64,000 nucleotides of DNA from Aphis gossypii (lineage: Eukaryota; Arthropoda; Insecta; Hemiptera; Aphididae): the NCBI RefSeq assembly GCF_020184175.1, contig NC_065531.1, forward strand, positions 74,308,604-74,372,603, in the 5' to 3' direction. A program made the translations under genes and the position numbers. Positions 23,901 to 35,373 of this stretch are shown piece after piece; within the stretch, counting starts at the first letter, position 1, and every line of letters begins with the position of its first letter. A model generated the notes under the pieces. That model was not told where the DNA came from. It worked only from the letters and a program-made list of their open reading frames with translations, and made no database searches.

Positions 23901-25953
23901 TATACAATCATGTTCAAAATAATCTTTTAGCAATACTTGCCTCTTCCTCCTAATTTACATCATTTGATAATGGATGAAATACGTGCAAATATTGACCGTT
24001 ACTGGGAAAGAATGACCACTTTTGATATGATGAGTTTATCTGTTGTTGACTATGTTGTACCATTTGATGAAAATGCACCAATATTAAGAGAGGTCAGTAT
24101 TGATTTTTATTTGTATATTTGACCAATTTTGGAAATAGAAATAGTATACATTTTTAATTTTTATTTGGTAGGGTAATGGAGAACAATCTTCCAATCCTTC
24201 TATACCTTCTGAAATTATAAATGAACCATTACCCGAAGTTGTGATTGGATCTCAAGACTGGCATCACAATGTTCCTTCAGTGAGATAAATTAAAAATATT
24301 TAAGTACTAAACAATAAATATAAAGCGACTCTTGATTTACAGGAGTGGGTACCAGTTATAACAAGAGATTCACAACGTCAAAGACGTCAAGGAACACAGC
24401 CACCTTATAGCGATGCTTATTTGTCTGGTATGCCTAATAAACGCAGGAAGATAGTGACGAGTTCTAAACCACAAGGGTCTTTATCCCAAATCATAGCTAG
24501 TGAGTTAATTATATTACACATTTATTATGAATATATACTGTATACAAGTTAAATGTATCCACTCAATCATAAAAAACTTGTTTGCATTTAAGCATCATCT
24601 CCTGTAATGTTATCGATTACAAACCCTAGTATCAAACTTTGTGACTTATTGACAGCACTTGATGTATAATATACTTAGTAATCTGTATTATCATACCTTA
24701 TTAAGAATACTCAAAGTGTGTCGATCAATCAGAGCCTCAGCTCTTATAAGGGAGTTCCAACTTATATTATAGCTCAGTATAAATGTGGGTGGTAAACTTA
24801 ACTTGTATAGAATAAATTAATATATTATAATAATATTTTACATATTATTATTTATTAATTTATATTTGATTTAAAAGGTTGTTGTGTTATTCTGGTGTAG
24901 TATCATTTAAAGAAATATGAAACATTATCGTAATCATACAAATATTTTTGGTAGAGGCGGGATAGAAATTAAACAATAACCTACCTTGTAAAACTGAGCT
25001 GTATGATAATGAATTTTAAATGTATATTTTACACATTTCTTCAACTTTAGATGAAAAGTATTAAAATACCAATCTATTTTAATACATCATTAATTTTTCA
25101 TGTGTAATTATTATTCTTAACCTTTGTATTTAAATAAATATTGAAATCCCTAAATAACTCAATATTTAACAGGTATTTATTGCCATCATTGTAATCTCAT
25201 ATTAATTTTACAATAATGATACAATATTTATTTAGTCACTATTGTGCAATTATGCTGAAATACTAACAATTTATAAATTTGTTGTATGTAGTTGACGTCT
25301 ATCATGTTTTTCGTCAGAATGCTTATCAATTTTCTATTATAATATTTTAATAATTGCCTACATTTTTTTCTGGTTTTTGTATATTTTGTTTTCTTTAGCT
25401 CTTATAACTTTAGAACCTTTATTACAAACTTATAAATTATAATCATAAAATTTGAATTAAGTTAAATTAACATTAGTTAACTTAAAAACAAAAATATGAT
25501 ATATTATAAAAATCATAATCTAACTGACCAGTAATGATGTCAATTATTTGTTTTCTAATAATACTGGGCGTGGAATTAACAAAAATATTTAGTATTAAAA
25601 GTATGATTACTGTTTTAACTCATGTCTACATTATGTAATTTGATCATTATAATTGTTAATTATATAAAAAAAATATAATAAAATCAACCTTAAAAACATA
25701 GTATTTGAAATTATACTGATTTTATTGTTATTAAAATTATTTAGAAAATTTGGAAGTTGCCATGGGTGCAGCAGGCGTAGCCATCAATACAGAAGTGATA
25801 ACAAGTGCTGGAGCTGACACCGCTGTGCAGAATGCGTACACTGAACGCATTAGGACATTTGGAAGATCCGGATTAGATACACATCCTGATTTTTGTCCAA
25901 CTCGTTATCCAAATGCTTCAAAATTCTTTTATGATCATAATCATCCAAATTAA
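11938..25953 (+). CDS. BAG6: Large proline-rich protein BAG6 (ubiquitin-like/BAG co-chaperone)
   Basis: Nineteen exons: 11938-12000, 12078-12195, 14001-14204, 14964-15246, 15319-15473, 16672-16798, 16868-17033, 17165-17453, 17535-17756 (or -17780), 17840-18040, 18789-19181, 19802-19896, 22387-22743, 22812-22911, 23743-23867, 23931-24092, 24172-24279, 24343-24499, 25745-25953. The product is about 1177 residues, close to vertebrate BAG6. Residues 1-76 form a ubiquitin-like domain (IDLTIKTLDSQ, LIFCGRVLSNETKLADIGI). Exons 7-8 (about 317-420) encode the conserved helical BAG6 core (LIEQLNKLNERLKPFY, SEVLHLISHVYHAISDLR). Long Ser/Thr/Pro/Gln-rich linkers follow. Exon 18 has EWVPVITRDSQ, SDAYLSGMPNKRRK (a basic nuclear-signal candidate near 1089) and exon 19 the BAG-like tail. 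Family role: holding tail-anchored or mislocalised proteins for GET/TRC handover or degradation. The start at 11938 may be internal (see 10561). The exon 9 donor is uncertain. Confidence 0.93.
12410..13290. repeat. Interspersed repeat in BAG6 intron 2, related to a copy in the UBA-PTH2 gene
   Basis: Starting at TTTTTTATAAAAACATTTGA, this stretch matches 27248-27800 for several hundred bases, with shared landmarks such as TTAATCGGCATTTAA/TTAACCGGCATTTAA, AAGAGTATACCTTACATTGA and CAGATCTTTATTAGTCATGTC. This copy carries about 300 bases (about 12835-13140) that the other lacks. No protein is recognised. Probably a degenerate non-autonomous DNA transposon. Confidence 0.65.
14518..14560. mobile_element. 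Isolated hAT-type 5' terminus in BAG6 intron 3
   Basis: CAGTGGTTCCCAACC is the terminus common to the aphid-type hAT elements in this window (compare 34233). No matching right end or duplication was found before exon 4 at 14964, so this appears truncated. Confidence 0.4.
17454..17534 (+). other. BAG6: Short in-frame intron 8 of BAG6 (possible retained intron)
   Basis: This 81-nt GTAAGT...TTTAG interval has a length divisible by three and contains no stop in the BAG6 frame. Exons 8 and 9 therefore form one open frame with or without splicing. Read through, it would insert 27 mostly hydrophobic residues (HFILNFVVIL and IIAIALNL) between the Gln/Thr-rich linker and the next segment. The strong splice sites favour removal. 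Confidence 0.6.
19319..19707. mobile_element. hAT-type MITE in BAG6 intron 11
   Basis: The left end CAATGATGGGAAAG (from 19319) pairs with the right end CTTTCCCATCACTG (ending 19707). The flanks GTGTTTTA (19311-19318) and GTGTTATA (19708-19715) are an 8-bp duplication with one mismatch. The interior is AT-rich, with partly complementary arms (TTGAACATGAATT, AACTTGAACAAGTT). No coding capacity. Confidence 0.65.
20043..21512 (-). mobile_element. Merlin-family DNA transposon (ISXO2/IS1595-like), complete ends, decayed
   Basis: Inverted termini at 20043-20068 (GGTGCTGGTTTGGTATGCGC...) and 21487-21512 match over 26 bases with two differences. ATTCCTTC flanks both sides exactly (20035-20042 and 21513-21520), an 8-bp target duplication as expected for Merlin. 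The 1470-bp element carries a minus-strand transposase remnant and lies antisense within BAG6 intron 12. A second copy of the subterminal motif (GCTCTACATACGTCATT) sits at about 20220-20236. Near-intact ends with a broken gene suggest a moderately old insertion. Confidence 0.92.
20384..21180 (-). pseudogene. Merlin transposase (DDE_Tnp_ISXO2-like) pseudogene
   Basis: The longest open piece (20863-20384, 159 codons) shows the ISXO2-like catalytic domain: IDEARFTGRRKYIRGR, GPWVFGLKNGN, SDEWAEYRCL and VNHQTSYVDANTGAHTQNIE. These carry the expected acidic catalytic positions (the D/E of IDEA and the D of SDEW). Upstream in the same frame are a zinc-ribbon-like segment (FRCPKRGCQTTRS) and a linker. 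At least two in-frame stops interrupt it: TAG at 20989-20987, and TGA at 20872-20870 where the family normally has a Trp after Asp. The element cannot make full-length enzyme. Confidence 0.9.
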
Positions 25954-26680
25954 ACAAGTTCATGCAAACAAAAAATAATTTACAAATACATTTTTGTTTT
26001 AATTTATTTATATTTTCTTAAAACCCTATAATAGACTGACATGTTAAAAAAAAAAAAAAAAAATCTGATGCTACTGTTTTTATTATATGTTGAAATTTAT
26101 TCATTTCTCAGGTTCTGTGTGAACGCAATTTGTACTCTTTATTTTAATCGAATAAATATCCCTTTTAGGCTGACCATGGCATGTAATTTGTTTGGTTAGA
26201 TTGTATTGTAAGGTGTTGGCAATTAATATAACGTCATTCAATGGATATTTTTAATGCTTTTTACAACACTGTATATATACATAATATAATATTATGTACC
26301 TATTATAAAGCTATATATTACTATTTTGTTTGGATTATTGTCTAGTTAATTATTTGTCTAGATAATATAATACTTTAAGGTTAGATCACATATTCAATTA
26401 TTCATTTAAAAAAGGAAACCTTACAGTTTCCAATTACCTAGATTAAATGATAATAGGTAAATTATTTTGGTTTTTAAATATTATTAATTAATAATGTACT
26501 TTTTAAATCAACTATTATATCAGCAGATAACTTTCAATTTTATTCACTTTTAACAGAATACAATATTATATTTTCATGTAGCACATTCATAGTTGTATAA
26601 CTAATAATGTTAGTTGTAAGTCATAAAATATATATAACCAATAAACGATTTAAATGTTCTCTAAAACAAATAAAAGTTAT
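25954..26680. other. Convergent intergenic interval between BAG6 and UBA-PTH2
   Basis: About 730 bp of AT-rich sequence separates the two stop codons. AATAAA at 26151-26156 is the best BAG6 poly(A) signal candidate. No other feature is supported. Confidence 0.5.
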
Positions 26681-28776
26681 TCATTTTAGTAATCTAAGTT
26701 TTCCGGTTACAGGCTTGAGTTCTTGATCAGATCCAAAAAAAGCTAATGCAGTGAATGAGTTAGGTTCCACTTCAGTCAGACCTGCGTCATGTACACAGAA
26801 AAATGGAATCTTGTGTATTTTACCCACCGAACACACTCCAATAAGTTGCTTAGTGTTGTTTGCTTCAACAACAATTTTACGACTTCTGAAAACAGTTCTT
26901 AATCTTAGTAATCGTCATTAATATAAATATGTTAACCCCCATGGGACCGTTGGTGACCATAGTTATTACGTATGGGTTAATTATTAACTTTTTTAAGGAA
27001 TTACAAAAATCTACTAAAAAAAATGCAGTGGTGTGGTGGGAATAATTACGATTTGCTTGATGTAAAAACATAATTTATAAATGTATCAAATATAATAATA
27101 TAACAAATTAGGAATAACATCAAAAATATGTTAGGATTACTGAAAAACCATATACAGTAAAACCTCTATAAAGAACACTTTAAAAGACTGAATCCTTATA
27201 ACGGCAAATCTCAATAGTCCCAATTCAAATAACATAATATAATTCTACTTTTTATAAAAACATTTGATTACCTTCTCCTATTTAGGACCATTATTACAAT
27301 GTCTGATTAGTGTCTAATCATGCTAACCATCAAAATTTCTTTTGTGTTAATAAAAATATGATAGAGTTCTACCAGTTAATCTTAACCGGCATTTAACCAG
27401 ACATCGTAAGAACCTCCCTAAGAGTATACCTTACATTGATTATACTTTACTTAAAAACAGCTTGATAAATAGAACACTAAATATTTTCACAAAATTAAGG
27501 TTATGATAAATCTGTTATTCACTCCCTTGAGAAAGTAATATATATTCCAGATCTTTATCAGTCATGTCAATTATTATCATATAACTTATGCAACTATTTT
27601 TAATATTGTTTTGATATTTTACAATCAGACTGAATTATTATTTTTTGGTTAAATTACAAATAAATTATATAAATATGAATTGAGGAAATTCTTCTCTTTT
27701 TTTTTTTTTTCATTTAAAACTTGTCTTTTATGTATTGCGGGTATTAGCTTCACTTATTGGGTTTACTAAGTCGTATCTATGATTAAAAGAACTGGTTTAT
27801 TGAATACAAAGTTCACTAAAATTTCAAAGATTTTTTAAGAATCCTTATAATGGAAAATGTCAATAGTATTCAATAGCATTAGCAGATCTTAAACTATTGT
27901 CTGTAGAGGTTCAATCAGTGGCTCTAATCTGGACATATGTGAGATATTTTGTAAAAAAAAAAAAAAAAGGGTATTTGAAAGTATTGGTAAGGGGGTCTGA
28001 AATTTCTAAATCTTTCATCAATGACCATATTCTGAACATTTATTTTTTATTTTAATGGTCATTTATTTTGTATCTGGTATTTTCTATTATGTTCTATTGT
28101 TCTATACAGATTTAAGAACAACTGTCCTGTATAATATAATATAAATTTCAATCTTACCCTTGTTCATTCCAACTAATTAAATCAGTGCTTAGATCTGCAC
28201 GTTCTTTAACCACTTCATATAAGCCTAATGCAGCATGGGCAGCCTACAATACAGAAAATCAAAACATCACAATTTTAAAAAATGTAAGTTATAAACATGT
28301 TTTGTTAGTAAAATAAATTATTTAATTAATACTTAAATTATGTAAGCTCATTTAATTCTTTACTATAAATAATATTCAATTACTTGTGAAGCAATCTTCC
28401 CAACACTCATTTTCAAGCCAATGTTTATAACGATTACCATTTTAAAAGATGCAGTAACATCTTCCCATAATTGATCACCATCATCTTCTACCACGGGTAT
28501 ATTTTCGATAGGCCCTGAACTCGTGGTTAACAATTGTTCAACAATTATGTCTTTAGGTACATCACCAGCATTATCTACAAACTTGAAAATGGGTATTTTA
28601 AAATTTAAATTTAAGTATAAATGTCAATTAATATTAAAATGTATTACTTTCATAACTAGTAATTTGGAAAATCCCATTTCTATTAGTTCTCGTACAAGTT
28701 GTTCTTTTTCCGTTGACCGTTGTTTAATTTTATTTTCGGCGTTTTTTGGAGTATTAGTTGTTTCACTTGTCTCCAT
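26681..28776 (-). CDS. Peptidyl-tRNA hydrolase 2 with N-terminal UBA domain
   Basis: Four exons on the minus strand: 28776-28648, 28581-28384, 28243-28158 and 26885-26681 (stop TGA). Phases agree and give 205 residues. Residues about 27-62 form a UBA domain (EQLVRELIEMGFSKLLVMK, split by an intron, then FVDNAGDVPKDIIVEQLL). An acidic linker follows, then a PTH2 fold from about residue 90 (KMVIVINIGLKMSVGKIASQ, AAHAALGLYEVV, RKIVVEANNTKQLIGV, FFCVHDAGLTEVEPNS) ending in VTGKLRLLK. PTH2 enzymes release peptides from peptidyl-tRNA, and UBA-PTH2 fusions are known in invertebrates. The conserved Lys of the GK turn and the Asp of DAG are present. The usual Asp of the VRxDL motif is Gly, and the Arg and Gly of DAGRTxxxPG are replaced, so activity is uncertain. 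Confidence 0.88.
27155..27925. mobile_element. Tigger/pogo-like non-autonomous element in UBA-PTH2 intron 3
   Basis: The left end CAGTAAAACCTCTATAA after TA (27153-27154) resembles pogo/Tigger-type termini. A partial inverted counterpart, CTGTAGAGGTT, lies at about 27900-27911. The interior 27248-27800 matches 12410-13290. No transposase reading frame is visible. The right boundary is approximate. Confidence 0.5.
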
Positions 28777-31549
28777 TTTCAATAGAATTTAGATTAGGTA
28801 TGTGTCGAAAACGATGAGATTATTCGTTACGAAGTTTGAAATCGTATTTCATACACTAACAAAAATTACTTGAATAAGCATAGGAAATTCCAAGTGGCAT
28901 GGTTCCTATCAAAATAATAAAATATTAAAATACTGGAACCTCTAGAATCTACGAACCACAGCAATAACACAGAAAAATGTTATAACTTATAAGATATTAA
29001 TATATTATCATCACAGAATAACTTAAAATACTTTTTTTAATAGGTACCTATTCAAAATTTAAAATTTTTATTCATATAGATAAACCGTGATGATAACAAC
29101 ATTATATGATAGTAAAATTGTGGTATACGTTTCGAAATACGACCATTGACAACCGTAGATTACGAATATAGAAGATTCAAGATAATATATTTAAATATAT
29201 TATTGTCCTGGTGTAGGTACAATATTGTATAAATAAAATTTTTAAGATTGCTTAAAAAAAGATATTATATTTTAAATAGATATTTTATAGTTTTTGTGAG
29301 CAAAAAATCTATAATTAAGGTATTTCTTTTTATTCAATCTGTTATAATAATAATAAATATTGTAAATTTGTAGCAAAATATAATAGGAAATATGGATGTC
29401 AGGATGTACCAAATACCTACCTATATGTAGGTAGGTATTTAAAAAATTTTAAATATGAGTTATAACAAAATAATTGTTATTTCTCGATTAAATAGGTAAA
29501 TAATTATGTCCATATTTGAACTTAATATAGGTATTTAAAAAAAAAAAAAAAATGTTATAGGTACCTATATTTTTTAGATTGTATGGTTTTAGTATAAATG
29601 ACTTATGAGGAATTTTGTATTAAATTTTCAAATCATAGGTACCTATTCGAACAAATTTTTTTATGAATGTTAAAATTCTAATTTTAAAATAAGAAAATAT
29701 TGTTACTAGTTTTTCGATAATTTTTAATTGATAAATTAAAACTGAAGGAGTTATTTGTATTAATTTCAAAAACTTCTACTCATTGAATAATTTTTGAACG
29801 ATGTTTATAAAGAAAAACGAAAATGTTTCGTGTTTATAAAAATCTTAAAAATAGTATAAACACTCTAAACAGTTAGAAAATTTTTTTGTAAATAGAAAAT
29901 TATAATAAACACCTTAGTTCAGTAGGTACTATCTACAGCCGTGGTACTATTATAAAAATGGTATGTTGGGAATTCTTTCAATTTTCAATCTAAAACCACC
30001 CTCAAATTTTAAAATTCAAACACTTTATTGACTATTAATCATGTACATATTATACATGGAAAATATCAAATATCATTATAAAATCAATACATTCATTGCT
30101 CCGCTCAGAATCCAAAATTTAATATAAAATATCTACATAATTATTAATAATATAACTAAGCAATGTCATAATATTATTTTAAAAACTAGGTAGGTAGTAG
30201 GTACTTAGGTTTAAGTGTATTTGTAATTTACTGACTCCCAGTCAATAACAAATATTTTTAATTTGGGATTGCTATTTGCTAATACCAAAAAATGTTTATT
30301 TCGGTACTACTTACTATAGGCATAGATTAAATATATTTAGTATATTAATTAATCTATGATTTAGATTACAAGTAATATATTTCAAATTTTAGACATTATA
30401 TGTTTGTAGGCAATTACTATAAAGAGAGGGACATAGTGTTGGCGGCAAAAACTCTAATAGAGTTATAAAAGCCAGTGAAGAAGAAGAAGGTAATTACTAA
30501 TTGTTAATATTTCTTAAAATTATTTTACATTTATAATTTTATAATTTTTTCCATTTGTTTACCTCTTAGGCCTTGGCTCTTATACAGTCTTATTCTTATA
30601 TCTACATGACTACAGTTTTTGTAATCTGTAGAGGTTAAAATAACTCATCACATTATAATAATATATTTCTAATCTAGGCACTAATAATATTATATAGTTA
30701 TTATAGTATAAGTCAGAGGTTATAATATAATATTTATTTTACCATATTATTATTCATTTTGCATTAATTAAAATTATACCTAGTTCATAAACCTTTATAA
30801 TTTCTGATTTCACATTATTATTATTACGCATTTATACAGTCCAAAGAGTCGAGTAACATACCTACAGAATAATAGAATATTTAAAAGGTGTATATTATTA
30901 AAATGAAAACTCATTTAATGTATATATCTATAATACGGGCATGTCCCGTTTTCACCAAAATTTATTTTTGTGGAAAGACATTTCCGCCAAGTACTATTTG
31001 GGACCATGTGCATATTCTTATCGTTATAAATTTTAATACAAATAAATAGTAATATTGTATTAGTCGAATACAGACACAATTATATTAGAGTTTTTAAAAT
31101 ATGATATAATCAAAAATAAATAAGAATATTATAGTCTCAATAGTTTTGAAAAAACACATATCGTCATTTTTAAACATTTAAAAATGTGACAAAAAATATA
31201 AATTATAATCCAGAGCGACGGTAGTGTTGCTAAGCTAAGTAAAAAAAAAAAAGCATAGTAGCCAAATACTACATACTAGGTACCTATGCGATTTAACCAC
31301 AGAATAAATTTATTCTGTGCTAATAATGGCGGATTTGCGGCTTCAAACGTTTATATGATTAATATAGGGAACCTAGCAATCTAGTTTATTATCTATATCT
31401 GTGTTTACAACACGATTTAAGATCTTAAATCGTGGTTTACAATAACAGTGTTGATAACAACGCAATCAGCTGAACAGCTCTGTGGTAGTAGTTTAGTATA
31501 AAAAAAATGGTGTGGTAGTAGTTGTCTACTTCTGTATACTTCGGTCTTC
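28777..31549. other. Divergent intergenic region between UBA-PTH2 and FIS1
   Basis: About 2.8 kb of AT-rich DNA. It contains transposon debris at about 29583-30120 and a 24-bp perfect palindrome at 31411-31434. The promoters of both genes should lie at its two edges, but I see no motif I would name. No exon is supported. Confidence 0.5.
29583..30120. repeat. Degenerate transposon remnant related to the 39990-40942 element
   Basis: TTATGAGGAATTTTGTATTA and the following bases match the reverse complement of the interior of the 39990-40942 element (around 40327-40350). The stretch ends with CGCTCAGAATCC, a tail similar to CGTTCAGAATCG at about 40664. Ends are eroded and boundaries approximate. 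Confidence 0.4.
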
Positions 31550-31612
31550 GATACGTCTTGTCGTCTTGTATCACTCGTAACACACGTAGCGGTGGCTATT
31601 AATTCCGAATTC
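31550..31612 (+). other. FIS1: Probable 5' untranslated exon of FIS1
   Basis: A comparatively GC-rich stretch ends in a strong donor, AATTC|GTAAGT (31613). A good acceptor (TTGTTTTAG, ending 32068) opens the exon containing the FIS1 start at 32107. Transcription start is not determinable, so 31550 is a nominal left edge. Confidence 0.45.
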
Positions 31613-32106
31613 GTAAGTATAAACTATAAACACAAAATAAAAACACAGTCAGAGTCAGTGCCTATTGGATATTATATTGTTTTTTAAAATTTTTATAATT
31701 ACTTATGATTAATAATCGTATGGTCATGAGTGTTTGATGTCCATAGAATTCTGAATTCTCATTAAAACGTAACATTTAAACTATAACATTAAAATATTTA
31801 ATTACAATATTTATCATTGGTGATTGTATGTATAAATATACCTTATCGAAGTATAATATTATAATAATACAATTATAAACATAGTTAGATAATACGTCAT
31901 ACGTGTACTCGACTAACAACTGGTATTTCGTCGTATTCGGATTAACTCATCATCAAAGGTCTATCAGTTCGCCCAGTTATCTTTGTTATATGATTCCTCT
32001 GTTGTCTGCCATCACACATTTGTTCGTGTGAAAGTTGGAAGTTTTTAACTTATTTAAATTTGTTTTAGAAAGTTAGGAGATTGAATATTTGAAAACTTTT
32101 GGAAAT

Positions 32107-35100
32107 ATGGACGTTGAAGACGTTTTAAGCGATGTGGTCTCCATGGAAGATTTAAAGGTAAGTCGTTATTGTTTATCTGTTTGTCTTTCCTATTGCTTTA
32201 CAATGTCATAGTCAACATGTTTCGATTTTTTGACAGTAGACACTGATTTATTGTTACGAGTTTTGATTATATGTTGTTATTTATATTATTACAGTGAGTT
32301 TGTATCCAAATATTACAATACAATTTATAACTTTTATCATGGTCTTAAAATGTTTTAAAATTGAAATTGTATTTTTTATAAGTTCAAGGTCATAATATTT
32401 TATTGTAATATTTGTCGTCTGATAATGTTGTATTAGGTATTTTATATTAAAAACAATTGTAGTTTGTTAGACATAAGAAATTTAGTTTAACATTTTTATT
32501 AAAATTTATAATATTTATAATTTTCAGAAATTTGAAAAAGAATATCATAATCAACTCACTACAGGCACTGTTTCACAAGAAACAAAGTTTCATTATGCTT
32601 GGTGCTTGGTGAGAAGCAATTATCCAGCTGATATCAGAAAAGGACTTATATTATTGGAACAGTTGATTAAACATGAAGCTAACGATGAAGATGCTAAACG
32701 AAATTACCTTTATTATCTAGCATTAGGGAATTCAAGAATTAAAGTAAGAACCAAATGTAATACTTTGTTTTATGAACTCTAAAAAAAAAGTAAATAAATA
32801 AATATAAATTATAAGGTCTTATTAAAAATGTTCCTAAAAATATAAAATTTATTGATCAGTATGCTTTATGTAATTTTATTAATATTTTAACTAGTTTAAC
32901 ATTAATACATATTTTTTAGGAATATAGTACAGCTCTTCAATTTATCAAAGCATTTTTACACATGCAACCTGAAAATATGCAGGCGCGGAACTTGTTGACT
33001 ACCATTCAAAAGAAAATGGAATCTGGTATGCTTTGAAAATAATTTAAAATATTTTGATCAGTGGTGTTTTCTCTGGGTATGACACCCTATAACATTGATG
33101 TGTGTAATAGTATAATACATATTACATAGTTATATCATTTTATTTTCAAAATCTTTAAATAATTGTCTTGTAGGTACTCTTTTCTGTAAATAAAAAATAA
33201 TAATTAACTTTTAAACTATTTTTAACTCAAATTTTATAATACAAGTTAGGTTAGATAGTGTAGGACGTTATTTTGTTGTACAATGACTCGTATTTAATGT
33301 CTCATAATCTTAATTTATTGTGGTATTTTATCAGCTAACTTCGGCACAATGTCAATACTAAACCAAGGCATTGAAAATGGAATTAACGACTAACCTTTAG
33401 TCTAGTAGTTTATTGTGGATTACCTAGCCTATAGTATTGTCCATTTCCGTGATCAGTTTTCTGTCTATTCTATACTTTTTTTCGGTCTAATGATTGAGAA
33501 TTAAAGAAAGTAAGGTATTTATTTTTATATAAAATACTCTTGTTACAAAATATGTTATGTAGTTTTTTTTTTTTATTTTAATTTTTTAATACTCAATCTG
33601 TCTGTTAGTAAGTCAAACGATAAGTGAAATTGATGATGGATGGGAAAAAAAAATAGAATGATAAAAGTGACTGAGTGAAGAAGAGTTCTCTCAGTGAAGG
33701 AACTTTTACATGATTTTAGTAATTATTACTTAAAAGAGGTGGAGAGAGTGTGGATAAAAGTAAGTATAGTTATTGTGGTAGAAGGTCATGGCACCACCGT
33801 ATTTTTAGCCTTTTTTTAGGGTTGTCAGGTATATTTGTTGATGCTAGTTCTTTTATAAGGATTTTCTATAATTTTCTAGTATATAAATTTAAGTTTGTAT
33901 CATGTTTTAGCTATATCTTGAACTGTAGGTATAGCAAGGTCATTGTTTATGGAGTGGTTTGATACATAGAAGGATGCTTTTGTTATAGCTCAGTAGGTTT
34001 TAGATTAACATTGACATTGTTGGATTTGGTTTACGTTTGTGATTTTTGTAGGGCCCTATAATTAAATACCATAAGTCCAGATTAGTTATATCAAAAGTTT
34101 ATGGATTATTAGCTTAGTTGGTAAATTAGTGTGGTTGTAGGTTAAAAGGAAGATGAATGAGACTGAAGCATTTGTTTGTAGTTGACAGTTTATTGACTGA
34201 ATGAGACAATCAGGTAAGATGTTGGTTTAGAGCAGAAGTTCCCAACCATTTTTGACTCACGGCAAAAATCTGGAGGCACCCTATAGACAACTTTGGTTTT
34301 ATTTAGCAGTGCATATGTATAATAAAAGTAGTAAGATGAAGGCGCGTATGTAGTAGATACGCAATACGCATATTATATTTTATAAAACAAATTTTTACAT
34401 TGAAAATTAACTATACATTTTTATTTTTAAGTATTATTGCATAAATAATATAATAAAAAATATATTTCAAATAATTTCGTGGAACCCTAAAAAAAATTTG
34501 CGGCACCCCGGTTGGGAATCTCTGGTTTAGAGTATTGCACTGTTGGTAGGATTAATTAATAATTCATTAAAAGTAAGGAGAGGACATTATAGGAGAGGTT
34601 ATTTTCATACTCGATTTCTTATATCATTCTTCAAGGAGAATTAGGTGTTCTTGAACAAGTGAGGAAGCATTATTGGTATCGTGACTATTAGCTATTGTTG
34701 CTTTGTTTGGTAGAGTGGGTTGATTGGATATGTTAATATTAAACAAAAGCTATGACTGCACTTGAACCATAGGGCATTGGTATAGTTTTTATTGCATTAA
34801 AATTAATTGTATAATATTGTTTAACTTAGTATAAACTAAATTAACTAAATTACTTTCATATGCACAATAGTTATAGTAAAGTTGGAAATCAATTAAAATA
34901 AAAATGCTCTTCAAGACTCATTTGCTAAAAAAAAAAGTATTATACTAAATTGAATATTAATAATTTATAAATATTTTATATATTTTCTAAAATTTAAGAA
35001 GTATGTAAAATAAATCATTTTAATAATATGTTGATAGTTAATAAGAATTAGTTTTCTATAAACAGGATTTTCTTAATCAATCACATATTAACGTCTAATG

Positions 35101-35373
35101 TCCAGGAAATGCCATAGATTTCGAACATAATCATTAATGTCATCCTTTAATCTGTTAACATTTTTATTTTTTTTATTTAGAAAATTTTCAATTTTTGTAA
35201 TAAAAAATTAAGAAAAAATATACTATTAATTTATACTTATATGTGTTATTAATCATTATTTTTAAACTTTTTCAGATGCACACAAAGGAATGGCTGTGGC
35301 TGGAGCTTTAGCATTAGGTCTTAGTGCTGTTGTTGGAATTGGATTTGCATTAGCAAAAACCTTGAAAAAGTAA
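32107..35373 (+). CDS. FIS1: Mitochondrial fission 1 protein
   Basis: Four coding exons: 32107-32157, 32528-32743, 32920-33025 and 35276-35373 (stop TAA). Phases agree and give 156 residues, against about 150 in other animals. The cytosolic part is the TPR-like helical bundle (KFEKEYHNQLTTGTVSQETK, FHYAWCLVRSNYPADIRKG, RNYLYYLALGNSRIKEYSTA, then the MQPENMQARNL helix). The C-terminus is a single hydrophobic segment at about residues 130-151 followed by the basic tail KTLKK, the tail-anchor pattern for outer mitochondrial (and peroxisomal) membrane insertion. FIS1 helps recruit the DRP1 fission machinery in animals. The first ATG of the acceptor exon is used, and the N-terminal arm MDVEDVLSDVVSMEDL aligns with known FIS1. 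The third intron (2.2 kb) holds a hAT MITE. Confidence 0.96.
33026..35275. other. FIS1 intron 3 contents
   Basis: This 2.25-kb intron holds one clear hAT MITE (34233-34524). The rest is AT-rich, with a G-rich, purine-biased patch at about 33630-33760. No exon or RNA gene is recognised. Confidence 0.4.
34233..34524. mobile_element. hAT-type MITE in FIS1 intron 3, perfect 8-bp target duplication
   Basis: Left terminus CAGAAGTTCCCAACC (34233-34247) and right terminus GGTTGGGAATCTCTG (34510-34524) form an imperfect inverted repeat. GTTTAGAG flanks it exactly at 34225-34232 and 34525-34532. The subterminal sequences CACGGCAAAAATCTGGAGGCACC and GGAACCC...GCGGCACCCC are characteristic of this family. 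No coding capacity. Confidence 0.88.
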
